From the NCBI GenBank assembly GCA_024225275.1, contig JAAEMS010000105.1:1-35069 (forward strand): a stretch of 35,069 bases of DNA, written 5' to 3'. A model generated the notes under the pieces. It saw only the letters and a program-made list of their open reading frames with translations. It was not told the DNA's origin and made no database searches. This stretch comes from Actinomycetes bacterium. Lineage in GTDB: Bacteria > Actinomycetota > Acidimicrobiia > Acidimicrobiales > JAAEMS01. Position 1 is the first letter of the stretch, and each line of letters starts with the position of its first letter. Of this stretch, positions 25,892 through 33,723 are shown piece by piece. The translations under genes were made by a program, and so were the position numbers.

Positions 25892-26627
25892 TGATCTTCT
25901 CACCGGTTACGTAGCCAGAGTCTGAAGAAACGAGGAACTTCACGACCCGCGCAATGTCCTCGGGGGTGCACACATGACCGAACGGCATGGTGCGGTCGAG
26001 CTCGTGGATGTCCTCGACGCCAACGATGGCCTTGGCGAGGCGGGAGCCCATATCGGTGGCCACCAGACCAGGGGCCACCACATTCACGTGCATGCCGTGA
26101 GGGCGCTCCTCCTTGGAGAGGGTGTAGGCCAGAGACTCCATGGCCGCCTTGCCCATGTTGTACGGAGCCCCGTTGGCACCGTGGCCGAGGGTGGCCACCG
26201 AGGAGATGAACACCATGTCGGACCGATCGTTCTCCCGCATGGCGGGTACGGCGACGCTGGCCAGATGGTGGGGGCCGAGGGCGTGGGTGCGGATGACCCG
26301 CTCGAGCTCGGACGCCTCGGTCTTGACGACGGGCAGGCCTCGGCTGGCGATGCCACCGTTCTGAACGACGATGTCGAGCTTGCCGAAATCGGCCATCACC
26401 TGGGCGATCACGCGCTCATTGTCTTCGGGCTCGGTGACCGACCCCTGGTAGGCCTTGGCCTTGCCGCCCGTGGCCTCGATAGCGGCCACGGTCTCGTTGG
26501 CCGCCTCCTCGTCCTTGCGGTAGTTCACCGCGATGGCCGCACCGGCTGCGGCCAGCACCTCGGAGATCCCACGGCCAATGCCCCGGCCACCGCCGGTCAC
26601 CAGTGCTACCCGTCCGTCCAAGCTCAT
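25845..26627 (-). CDS. Short-chain dehydrogenase/reductase (FabG-like)
   Basis: A 260-residue classical SDR. The cofactor motif TGGGRGIGRG is near residue 11, and NYRKDEE after the second strand suggests NADP(H). It has NGG in place of the structural NAG, the catalytic serine in VFISSVATLG, and the catalytic pair in YNMGKAAMES. The ending GYVTGEKINVHGG is typical. It reduces or oxidises an unknown carbonyl or alcohol substrate. ATG 26627 is chosen because GGAGGAAG precedes it; the acidic 29-residue extension of the open frame is unlike the family. Its 3' end overlaps the start of the peroxidase gene, so the two are probably coupled. Confidence 0.87.
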   Translation of the reverse strand: MSLDGRVALVTGGGRGIGRGISEVLAAAGAAIAVNYRKDEEAANETVAAIEATGGKAKAYQGSVTEPEDNERVIAQVMADFGKLDIVVQNGGIASRGLPVVKTEASELERVIRTHALGPHHLASVAVPAMRENDRSDMVFISSVATLGHGANGAPYNMGKAAMESLAYTLSKEERPHGMHVNVVAPGLVATDMGSRLAKAIVGVEDIHELDRTMPFGHVCTPEDIARVVKFLVSSDSGYVTGEKINVHGGGQDWRDHDDD

Positions 26628-26725
26628 CGTGGCTTCCTCCGTCTCGTCCTGCGCCGTCTCATCGGGCGCTGTGTCATCGTGCGCGGGGTCGAACCTAGTA
26701 TCAGCCCCAACCAAGGGGGGATTCC

Positions 26726-28390
26726 GTGAGCTCTTCAGGTGATGGCAGACTCGGCGATGGCACCCGAGCCGGCAGGTTCGGCGATGGCATGGTCTGCGCC
26801 GCCCAGCCCGAGGCGGTCGAGGCAGGTGTCGAGATGCTCGAGGCCGGAGGTAATGCCGTCGATGCCGCGATCGCCACCGGCCTGGTGGCCGGCGTGGTGG
26901 ACCCCCAGATGTGTGGGATCGCCGGGTTCGGCAATGCCCAGGTCTGGATGCCCGACGACGGGGTGCACCTCACCGTCGATTTCCACGGCACCTCACCCGG
27001 CGCAGTGCGGCCCGACATGTGGGAAGACCTCCTCGTGGGTGAGACCCGCGACGGGTTCGGGTTCATAGTCGAGGGCAATGTGAACGACGTCGGCTACCAG
27101 TCGATCACTACCCCCGGCGCGCTGAAGGCCTACTACGAGGCCCAGACCCGGTACGGGCGGTTGGCGTGGGCCGACGTGGTGGCACCGGCCATCCGGTGGG
27201 CTCAGGAGGGGTTCGCCATCCGGCCCCACGTCTACCACTGGTGGACCGAGGGGGCCACGATGGGGCGGGTCGACAATGTTGAGCGGCTCCGCCACACCCC
27301 GGCCGGCCAAGCCATCTACTTCCACCCGGACGGGCGGCTGAAACAGGTCGGCGAGATCCACTCCAACCCCGACCTCGCCTCCACCCTCGAACGCATCGCT
27401 GCCGAAGGCTCCGACGTCTTCTACACGGGCGAGCTGGCCGACATCATCGCCGCTGACATGGCGACCCACGGCGGACTCCTGTCCAATGACGACCTGGCCG
27501 GCTACGAGACCATCTGGCATCGACCGATCCACGGTCGCTACCGGGGCCGCGACGTGTTTTCGTGTCATCCGCCGGGGGGCGGCGTGATGGTGCTCCAGAT
27601 GCTGAACACGCTCGAGAACTTCGACCTGGCGGCCATGGGTCACAACTCGGTCGACTATGTGCGCACCGTGTCCGAGACGATGAAGTGGGCGACGATCGAC
27701 AAGGACACCCACGTTGGCGATCCGGAGTTCATCGACGTCCCGCTCGACCGGTTGACCTCGCCTGAATACGGGGCCGAGGTGGCCGATCGCATCCGGTCGG
27801 GGCAGAAGGCGTCGGTGCCGCGGGTCCAGGGCGAACCACCCGACACCACCCACGTGGTCGCGGTCGACGCCGACGGCAACGCCTTCACGATGACCCACTC
27901 ATTGGGCATGCCGTCGGGGGTAGTTACCGACGGGCTCGGGTTCATGTTCAACGGCTGCATGGGAGTGTTCGACCCCCGGCCCGGCCGGGCCGGATCGTTG
28001 GCCCCGGGTAAGCGTCGGTTCAGCTCACTGTGCCCGACCATCGTGTTCAACGAGGGCGGGCTCGAGGTGGTAATCGGTGCTCCCGGTGGCACCCAGATCG
28101 CCATGGGTGTCACCCAGGCCCTTCTCAACGTGATCGACTTCGACATGACGATGCTCGAGGCAGTCTCGGCCCCCCGCTTCTCGGGTACAAGCGACGCCAT
28201 CGATGTATGCAACCGCATCCCCCGCCGAGTGACCAATGGGCTCGAAGGTGAGGGGTACGAAGTCATCCGGTCGCCCGAAGGCTTCGGCTTCGGCTGGGTT
28301 CACGGCATCCGTGTCACCCCCGACGGCCTCGACGGCGGAGCCGACCCCGGCGCCGACGGCATGGCCCTCGAAGCCGTCCTGCAGCCCTAA
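26726..28390 (+). CDS. ggt: Gamma-glutamyltranspeptidase-family protein
   Basis: A 554-residue Ntn-hydrolase of the gamma-glutamyltransferase family, made as one chain and self-cleaved. The large-subunit part includes [21 protein letters not shown] and [19 protein letters not shown]. The cleavage and nucleophile site is [14 protein letters not shown], with Thr374 as expected catalytic threonine. Later come [28 protein letters not shown] and [16 protein letters not shown]. No signal peptide is visible, so it is probably cytoplasmic, unlike many GGTs. Members include true glutathione hydrolases and acylases, and the substrate is uncertain. The GTG start has AAGGGGGGA just upstream. The gene ends 13 nt before a REP-like repeat cluster. 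Confidence 0.87.
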   Translation: MSSSGDGRLGDGTRAGRFGDGMVCAAQPEAVEAGVEMLEAGGNAVDAAIATGLVAGVVDPQMCGIAGFGNAQVWMPDDGVHLTVDFHGTSPGAVRPDMWEDLLVGETRDGFGFIVEGNVNDVGYQSITTPGALKAYYEAQTRYGRLAWADVVAPAIRWAQEGFAIRPHVYHWWTEGATMGRVDNVERLRHTPAGQAIYFHPDGRLKQVGEIHSNPDLASTLERIAAEGSDVFYTGELADIIAADMATHGGLLSNDDLAGYETIWHRPIHGRYRGRDVFSCHPPGGGVMVLQMLNTLENFDLAAMGHNSVDYVRTVSETMKWATIDKDTHVGDPEFIDVPLDRLTSPEYGAEVADRIRSGQKASVPRVQGEPPDTTHVVAVDADGNAFTMTHSLGMPSGVVTDGLGFMFNGCMGVFDPRPGRAGSLAPGKRRFSSLCPTIVFNEGGLEVVIGAPGGTQIAMGVTQALLNVIDFDMTMLEAVSAPRFSGTSDAIDVCNRIPRRVTNGLEGEGYEVIRSPEGFGFGWVHGIRVTPDGLDGGADPGADGMALEAVLQP

Positions 28391-28402
28391 CCCATCGAGA
28401 TC

Positions 28403-28509
28403 CATCTATCTGACCTCTGGCACTTATCGTCCTTTAGGGGTCAGACCCCTATTCGCAGTTAGGGGTCAGACCCCTGGTTCGCTGGTTCGGAAGAAGGGTC
28501 AGACCCCTT
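28403..28509. repeat. REP-like palindrome cluster (three copies)
   Basis: Palindromes with a central A: TAGGGGTCAGACCCCTA at 28435-28451, AGGGGTCAGACCCCT at 28461-28475, and a mismatched copy at 28495-28509. Centres are 25 and 33 nt apart. The 5' part 28403-28452 is the inverted partner of bases 1-50. The cluster fills the gap between ggt and the AAA ATPase gene, the last copy being about 30 nt before the GTG start. Confidence 0.85.
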
Positions 28510-28524
28510 TCGGTGGGAGGCCGG

Positions 28525-28538
28525 TACCGTCAGTTGTT
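28525..28538 (+). promoter_or_regulatory. -10-like hexamer before the AAA ATPase gene
   Basis: TACCGT at 28525-28530 is followed by 8 nt and GTG 28539. No close ribosome binding site exists (GGGAGG at 28515 is 18 nt away), so a leaderless start is possible. It lies just after the REP-like cluster. Confidence 0.35.
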
Positions 28539-29531
28539 GTGGCACCCGGACCGCGTGACGTGGGGCGTAAGCTCGCCCAGGCTTCGAAGAAGGCCGGCAA
28601 GGAGGTCCGCCGCGTCGCAGCCGACCGCAATCTCGACGACCTGAAGTCATTGCCCCTGCCCGGGGCGCCCGCGCAGCGACCCCTCGAGGACATCCAAGCC
28701 GAACTCGACTCCCTGATCGGACTCGACTCGGTCAAGGAGCAGGTCAGCACCCAGATAGCGTTCCTCCAGATCCAGGCCCGCCGGCGCGATCACGGCCTAG
28801 CCGACGTGCCCACCAGCCAGCACCTCGTCTTCCTCGGCAACCCCGGCACCGGCAAGACCACCGTCGCCCGGCTGCTGGCCGAGATGTATCGGGCCATCGG
28901 ACTGCTCAAGAAGGGCCACCTGGTCGAGGTCGACCGGGCCGGGCTGGTCGGCCAGTTCGTCGGCCACACCGCGAACAAGACAAACAAGGCGGTGAAGCGG
29001 GCCCTCGACGGGATCCTCTTCATCGACGAGGCGTACTCACTTTCGCCCAACACGCTGGGAGGCAACGACTTCGGGGCCGAGGCCGTTGAGACCCTCCTCA
29101 AACGGATGGAAGACCACCGTGACCGGCTGGTCGTCATCGTGGCCGGCTATCCCGTGCTGATGGAACGGTTCCTCGAGTCGAACCCGGGGCTCCGGTCTCG
29201 GTTCGCCCGCGAGATTCCCTTCCCCGACTACTCCGGCAACGAGCTGATCGACATATTCGCCAAGATGTCCGCCGACGCCGAATACGTGCTCGACGATGAT
29301 GCCCCGGTTGTCCTCAACGAGATCTTCGGACGGGCCGTCGGCCGCAAGGGGTTCGCCAACGCCCGCTTCGCCCGCACCCTCTTCGAGCAGACAATCAACC
29401 GTCAGGCCCTGCGCCTGGCGGCCGAGGGCTCAATCGAGAGCCTCGACCGGCGGGCCATCAGCTCGCTCAGCGCCACCGACCTGAAGGAAGCTGTCGAGCT
29501 CGTCGAGAAGGCGGGGCCCAGCGGGCCGTGA
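28539..29531 (+). CDS. CbbX/SpoVK-type AAA+ ATPase
   Basis: A 330-residue single-domain AAA+ protein. The Walker A motif is GNPGTGKT (100-107) and Walker B is [11 protein letters not shown], followed by the sensor region [26 protein letters not shown], which includes the arginine finger. The helical lid contains [20 protein letters not shown]. This is the core seen in CbbX (Rubisco activase), SpoVK and the C-terminal part of type VII EccA proteins. The first 55 residues are basic and carry no TPR domain. No Rubisco or ESX gene is in the window, so the client is unknown. GTG 28560 is an alternative start. The glyoxalase pseudogene overlaps its last codons. Confidence 0.8.
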   Translation: MAPGPRDVGRKLAQASKKAGKEVRRVAADRNLDDLKSLPLPGAPAQRPLEDIQAELDSLIGLDSVKEQVSTQIAFLQIQARRRDHGLADVPTSQHLVFLGNPGTGKTTVARLLAEMYRAIGLLKKGHLVEVDRAGLVGQFVGHTANKTNKAVKRALDGILFIDEAYSLSPNTLGGNDFGAEAVETLLKRMEDHRDRLVVIVAGYPVLMERFLESNPGLRSRFAREIPFPDYSGNELIDIFAKMSADAEYVLDDDAPVVLNEIFGRAVGRKGFANARFARTLFEQTINRQALRLAAEGSIESLDRRAISSLSATDLKEAVELVEKAGPSGP

Positions 29532-30049
29532 ATCCCAGCCCGTTCGAGGGATTCGTCACCGTGGCCGACGAGTTCTGACCCCACCACCGGCCCCAAGAAG
29601 GCCGGGACTGGTACCGGTCGCCCACGCTATTGGCGGCGACCACGTCCCATCCACCGGCGAGAACGACCCTCACTTCCACATCTTCCTCCACATGAAGGAT
29701 GGATCATCCCTGGCGTTCTCCGAGGTACCAGGCTGCCCTGGCCCGATGAAGGACCTCGAGATGCACGACTGGATCCACCACTCGCCTTCGAGATCGACAC
29801 CTTGGAAACCCTGCTCGGGGCGAAAGCCAACCTCGAAGCTCAGGGCATGCCGGTACTCGGTCCCACCGATCACGGCTTCATCACCTCGGTCTACTTCCAC
29901 GACCCGTTGGGCCATCGGCTCGAGCGACCACCAATACCGGTCCCCTCGGGGATGCCGACAAGGCTGAAGAGAAGGCCCGAGACCTGCTCGACATGTGGGA
30001 CAGGAACAAGGACTGGTCAGGCCTCGAGGCCGCCGGTCTCCACGGTTGA
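29528..30049 (+). pseudogene. VOC/glyoxalase-family protein, frameshifted
   Basis: Pieces of one vicinal-oxygen-chelate protein appear in order but in different frames. They are [15 protein letters not shown] (stop at 29576-29578), then DHVPSTGENDPHFHIFLHMK and LAFSEVPGCPGPMKDLEMHD, then METLLGAKANLEAQGMPVLG with PTDHGFITSVYFHDPLGHRL, then DKAEEKARDLLDMWDRNKDW up to TGA at 30047. At least three frame breaks are needed to join them. The two beta-alpha-beta modules and metal-site histidine and glutamate regions of the family can still be seen, so decay looks recent. It lies between the AAA ATPase gene and a REP cluster. Confidence 0.75.
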
Positions 30050-30055
30050 CCGGGC

Positions 30056-30116
30056 TAGGGGTCTGACCCCTATTTGGGGTCAGGGGTCTGACCCCTATTT
30101 GCGGGGTCTGACCCCG
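30056..30116. repeat. REP-like palindrome cluster (three copies, T centre)
   Basis: TAGGGGTCTGACCCCTA at 30056-30072, AGGGGTCTGACCCCT at 30082-30096 and CGGGGTCTGACCCCG at 30102-30116, with centres 25 and 20 nt apart. It lies between the convergent ends of the glyoxalase pseudogene and the ABC-F gene, and could double as a bidirectional hairpin terminator. The third copy has compensating changes at both outer bases, keeping the palindrome. Confidence 0.88.
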
Positions 30117-30148
30117 ATTTGCCCGATTTGCCCGGTTTGCCGATTTGC
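30116..30148. repeat. Short tandem repeat of GATTTGCCC
   Basis: About three and a half units of an 8-9 bp sequence (GATTTGCCC twice, then GGTTTGCC and GATTTGC) run from the last REP-like palindrome to just before the ABC-F stop codon. Confidence 0.75.
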
Positions 30149-30153
30149 TGGGG

Positions 30154-31929
30154 CTATGGGTCGGATTCCATCTCGGCACCGAGGGTGAACCACTCCTCTT
30201 CGGCCGTGGCGAGCTCCCCCTCGACATCGGCGACTTGGGCACCGATACGGGCCAGGGCCTCGTGGTCCGAACCCGCCGCGGTCAGCTCGGCATGTAACGT
30301 GGCCTGGCGTTTCTCGAGGCGGGTGATCACCTTCTCCTGATCCTTCATGAGCCGACGCAGGGTGCTGTGACTCCGACCGGTCCGCTCCTTGCGGGGCTTG
30401 CCCTTCTTCGTTGTCGGTTCGGTCCATCCACCACCTCCGCCTGCCATGGCGGCGCCCGCGTCAGCCCGACCCCGCTTGCGGGCGGCCTGTCTCTCGTCTT
30501 CCCACGCCTGGTAGCCGCCGGCCCGTCTGGCCACCGTGCCCGTGCCGTCGAGCACCACCACGTCGGCCACCGTCCTCTCGAGGAAGGCCCGATCGTGGCT
30601 GACCACCAGAAGGGCGCCCGGCCACTCCTCGAGGAAGTCCTCGAGGGCGCGCAGGGTGTCGATGTCGAGGTCGTTGGTGGGCTCGTCGAGCAGGAGCACG
30701 TTGGGCTTGGCTGCCAGCACCCGGAGGAGTTGGAGCCGCCGCCTCTCCCCGCCCGACAACAACCGTACGGGGGCGAACTGGGCGTCGCTGTCGAACCAGA
30801 ACGCCTCCATCAGCCGCTTGTCCCACCACTCGGGCTTCTTGCCCTCGCCGCCAGTGACGACCTCCCACACCCGGGCATCCAGTTCGAGGTCCTGGCCGAC
30901 CTGGTCGTAGTAGCCGAGGCGGGCGGTCGTCCCGGCGACGACCCGACCTTCGTTGGGCTGGAGCCGGCCGGCGATGATGTCGAGCAGGGTCGACTTGCCG
31001 GTGCCGTTCACGCCCACCACCCCCAGGCGCTCACGGGGATCAAGGCGAAGCTCGACACCGTGGAACAGGGGGAGACCCTCGAAGCCGTGACCCACCCCTT
31101 CGAGCTCGATCACCACGTCACCGAGACGGGGGGTGTCGAAGTGGAGGGGCAGGTCACCGACCCGGGCCGGGTCGGGGGCCTTGGCATTCACGATGGCGGA
31201 GGCCGCCTCGATCCGGGCCTTGGGCTTCGACGTTCGGGCCGGCGCCCCACGACGGAGCCAGGCGAGCTCGCGACGGGCCTGGTTGCGACGGATCTGCTCG
31301 AGGGTGGCCTCGCGTTCGGTGCGGTCGGCCCGCGCCTCGAGCCAATGTGAGTAGCCGCCCTCGTGCACATAGATGTCGCCCCGGTCGATCTCGACGACCC
31401 GGTTGGTGACCCCATCGAGCATGTGGCGGTCGTGGCTGACGATGACCAGGCCACCGGTGAAGGCGTTGAGCCGGTCTTCGAGCCAGGCGATGCCGTCGAT
31501 GTCGAGATGGTTGGTGGGTTCATCGAGGACCAGCAGATCGCACTCGCTCACGAGGGTGCGGGCCAGCGCCACCCGCTTGGCCTGACCACCGCTGAGCCGA
31601 TCGATAGGGGTGTCGAGCCAAGGCGCCATGCCCAGCCGGTCCAGCACCGCCTCGCCCTCCCACGACGAGCTGAGCGCCTCACGGACCGTGCTCGACGGTA
31701 GGGCCGCTTCCTGGTCGAGAACGGCGACGCGTATCTCGCGGCCCCGCCGCACCATGCCCGACTCGGCCTCGGTCAGGCCGGCCAGCACCCGCAGGAGAGT
31801 CGTCTTGCCCGCGCCGTTCAGCCCGACGATGCCCAACCGGTCGCCGGTGGACACGGTGAGACTGATGTCGGTGAACAGTTCGCGGCCGGGCCGGCTGACC
31901 GTCACCCGGTCGAGGTCGACGAGGATCAC
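30154..31929 (-). CDS. ABC-F family ATPase (Uup-like)
   Basis: A 591-residue soluble protein with two ABC nucleotide-binding domains and no membrane segment. Domain 1 has Walker A GLNGAGKT (near residue 36), signature LSGGQAKRVALAR and Walker B LLVLDEPTNHLD. Domain 2 has GVNGTGKS, LSGGERRRLQLLR and LLLDEPTNDLD. The linker between them is charged and arginine-rich (about 225-270). A C-terminal charged coiled coil (LRRLMKDQEKVITRLEKRQA) follows a lysine-rich stretch, as in Uup. ABC-F proteins act on ribosomes or branched DNA. GTG 31929 is chosen because the chain then starts with the normal first strand; the frame stays open upstream without homology. Its stop abuts the tandem repeat at 30148. 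Confidence 0.88.
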   Translation of the reverse strand: MILVDLDRVTVSRPGRELFTDISLTVSTGDRLGIVGLNGAGKTTLLRVLAGLTEAESGMVRRGREIRVAVLDQEAALPSSTVREALSSSWEGEAVLDRLGMAPWLDTPIDRLSGGQAKRVALARTLVSECDLLVLDEPTNHLDIDGIAWLEDRLNAFTGGLVIVSHDRHMLDGVTNRVVEIDRGDIYVHEGGYSHWLEARADRTEREATLEQIRRNQARRELAWLRRGAPARTSKPKARIEAASAIVNAKAPDPARVGDLPLHFDTPRLGDVVIELEGVGHGFEGLPLFHGVELRLDPRERLGVVGVNGTGKSTLLDIIAGRLQPNEGRVVAGTTARLGYYDQVGQDLELDARVWEVVTGGEGKKPEWWDKRLMEAFWFDSDAQFAPVRLLSGGERRRLQLLRVLAAKPNVLLLDEPTNDLDIDTLRALEDFLEEWPGALLVVSHDRAFLERTVADVVVLDGTGTVARRAGGYQAWEDERQAARKRGRADAGAAMAGGGGGWTEPTTKKGKPRKERTGRSHSTLRRLMKDQEKVITRLEKRQATLHAELTAAGSDHEALARIGAQVADVEGELATAEEEWFTLGAEMESDP

Positions 31930-32063
31930 GGGTCCGAGGCTAGGGCGAGCGCGGCCGACCTGAGCGACTCGCCCCAACATGCCAACCCAACAACGGGCCG
32001 CATCCTGATCGGCCGTGCACCTGCTCGGCCTCGCCCACCATCCCCCCCCGGTACCGACCGGGC

Positions 32064-32713
32064 GTGCCCAGCAGGCTGGGCCAACGGGTGTCGGTCGGAG
32101 TGCGCACGGTCGTGGCCACCATCGAGCCGTTTGCCCAGCACTGGCGCGACGCCAACATGGCTGCGCTCGCCAGCGATGGGCCTCTGTGGGTGGTGGTCGG
32201 CGACTCATCGTCGGTGGGCATCGGGGCCAGTCACCCAGACAAGCGGTAGGTGGGCGTCGTCATCGAGCAGCTGCGGGCCGAGACCGGTGAGCCGAGGCGG
32301 GCGATCAACCTGGGCGAGACCGGGGCCAAGGTGGGCGATGCGGTCGAACGCCAGCTCCCTCTCGTCGAGCAGATCACCGAAGTGTTGGGACCCCCCTCGC
32401 TCGTCACCGCCAGCATCGGAACCAATGACGTCATGTTCACCCTGAAGCCCCGGGGCCCCGCCGCGAGGTGGCAGAGATGGCAGCCCGGCTTCCGGCTGAG
32501 TCGGTGATCACCTCGATCGCCGGATCGTCGAAGTCGGCCCGGGTGCGCTCTACCAACCACGCCCTCCAGGAGGCGGCCGGCAATCATGGTCATCGGTTCG
32601 TCGACGCCTGGGGTTGGTCAGGCGGCCGCCACGTGCTGGCTGCCGATCGCTTTCACCTCAACGACCTCGGCTACGCCCGGATGGCCGACGCAGTGCTCCC
32701 CCACCTCCTCTGA
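32064..32713 (+). pseudogene. SGNH/GDSL hydrolase, broken by a stop and a frameshift
   Basis: An SGNH esterase can be read with two lesions. Block I (WVVVGDSSSVGIGASHPDKR) holds the catalytic serine and ends at TAG 32247-32249, where homologues usually have an aromatic residue before VG. The same frame continues with VGVVIEQLRAETGEP and the block III region SIGTNDVMF. A frameshift near 32460 then moves to the frame with MAEMAARLPAESVITSIAG and the catalytic Asp-His pair in AADRFHLNDLGYARMADAVL. All four SGNH blocks survive, so inactivation seems recent, unless the lesions are sequencing or assembly errors. It is divergent from the ABC-F gene. Confidence 0.75.
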
Positions 32714-32797
32714 CCTCCCGTTCTCGAGGCCGATTGCCTCACCGCTGACGCGATCCGCCTCATCCTCGGCATGACGGGTGTGGTGAGGGCGGGGCGG

Positions 32798-32810
32798 TAG
32801 CGTCGAGGGG
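32798..32810 (+). promoter_or_regulatory. -10-like hexamer before the DUF3097 gene
   Basis: TAGCGT at 32798-32803 is followed by exactly 7 nt and GTG 32811, the same geometry as before soxB and nfuA. The purine run CGAGGGG within the 7 nt is too close to the start to be a normal ribosome binding site. Confidence 0.4.
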
Positions 32811-33638
32811 GTGAGCGACGGAGGGATTCTCTCGGGACCGATCGACCTCGACCCGGGGCCGAAACGACCCTCGTACCCCAAGGTGGCGGCCAAGCCTGGC
32901 CTGTCCGTCGTGTACCAACCCCGCCGGATTGCGGGAACGGTGCTGGGTATGCGGGGAGACGTCGTCGAGCTACGCGACCATTCGGGGCGCGATCACCGCA
33001 TTCGGCACCGGCCGGGGATGTTCGCCATCGACGGGACATCGGTCGAGCTGGTCGTGGCCCGAGCCAGGCCGGCCGAACCCGACGAGCCCAAGCTCACCGC
33101 CTCGGGCTCCATCGACACCGGCCCCATCCCGGCGAGGGTGGCGCGGGCCAGCCGCATCCTGGTCGAGGGCATCCACGACGCCGAGCTGGTCGAGTTCGTG
33201 TGGGGCGACGACCTCCGCGTCGAAGGGGTGGTCGTCGAGCAGATGGAGGGCATGGACGATCTGGCCGCCGTGGTCCTCAGTTTCCAGCCCCGACCGGGCC
33301 GCCGCCTGGGCATCCTGCTCGACCACCTGATCCCCGGCACCAAGGAATCGCGGGTGGCCGACACCATCAACCACCCCGACGTCCTCATCACCGGCCATCC
33401 ATGGGTGGACGTCTGGCAGGCGGTCAGGCCCACCGCGCTCGGCATCGAGGCGTGGCCCGAGATTCCCCTGGGTACACCCTGGAAAGAGGGGGTCATCGCC
33501 GCCCTCGGAGTGACAGACCATCCGGGCCGGTTCTGGAAGCAGGTCCTGGGTTCGGTATCGACGTATGCCGACCTGGAACCCGAGCTGGTGGGCGCGGTCG
33601 AACAGCTCATCGACTTCGTCACCGAACCCGCCCGCTGA
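32811..33638 (+). CDS. DUF3097 family protein
   Basis: A 275-residue protein of the actinobacterial DUF3097 family, with no established function. Characteristic stretches are YPKVAAKPGLSVVYQPRRIA, then GTVLGMRGDVVELRDHSGR and RHRPGMFAIDGTSVELVV in a beta-rich N-terminal part. A TOPRIM-like C-terminal part has SRILVEGIHDAELVEFVWGD and GRRLGILLDHLIPGTKESR, with VEGIHDAE resembling the acidic TOPRIM motif. Then come VLITGHPWVDVWQAV and GVIAALGVTDHPGRFWKQVL. Metal-dependent nucleic acid work is therefore possible but unproven. The gene appears to be transcribed alone; the next gene starts 85 nt later. Confidence 0.82.
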   Translation: MSDGGILSGPIDLDPGPKRPSYPKVAAKPGLSVVYQPRRIAGTVLGMRGDVVELRDHSGRDHRIRHRPGMFAIDGTSVELVVARARPAEPDEPKLTASGSIDTGPIPARVARASRILVEGIHDAELVEFVWGDDLRVEGVVVEQMEGMDDLAAVVLSFQPRPGRRLGILLDHLIPGTKESRVADTINHPDVLITGHPWVDVWQAVRPTALGIEAWPEIPLGTPWKEGVIAALGVTDHPGRFWKQVLGSVSTYADLEPELVGAVEQLIDFVTEPAR

Positions 33639-33723
33639 CCCGATCCCCGCGCCGGGAGTACCCTGGTGGTGACGAGTTGGGGAGGACCGGCCCGTCCGGC
33701 CCAGAGGACAGAGGCACAGCCAC

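Noticed and set aside
1..28452. The segment between inverted repeats as a composite transposon
   Set aside because: No transposase or integrase is present and the repeats belong to a dispersed palindrome family also found at 30056.
28435..28509. Repeated palindromes as a CRISPR array
   Set aside because: Units are only 15-17 nt and perfectly palindromic, spacers are about 8-20 nt and unequal, and no cas genes exist.
29576..29578. TGA in the glyoxalase remnant as another selenocysteine codon
   Set aside because: The downstream homologous pieces are in other frames and the family has no Sec at this place, so this is plain decay.
32247..32249. TAG in the SGNH gene as pyrrolysine or programmed readthrough
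   Set aside because: A separate frameshift follows near 32460 and no pyl genes are seen; a pseudogene or sequence error is simpler.
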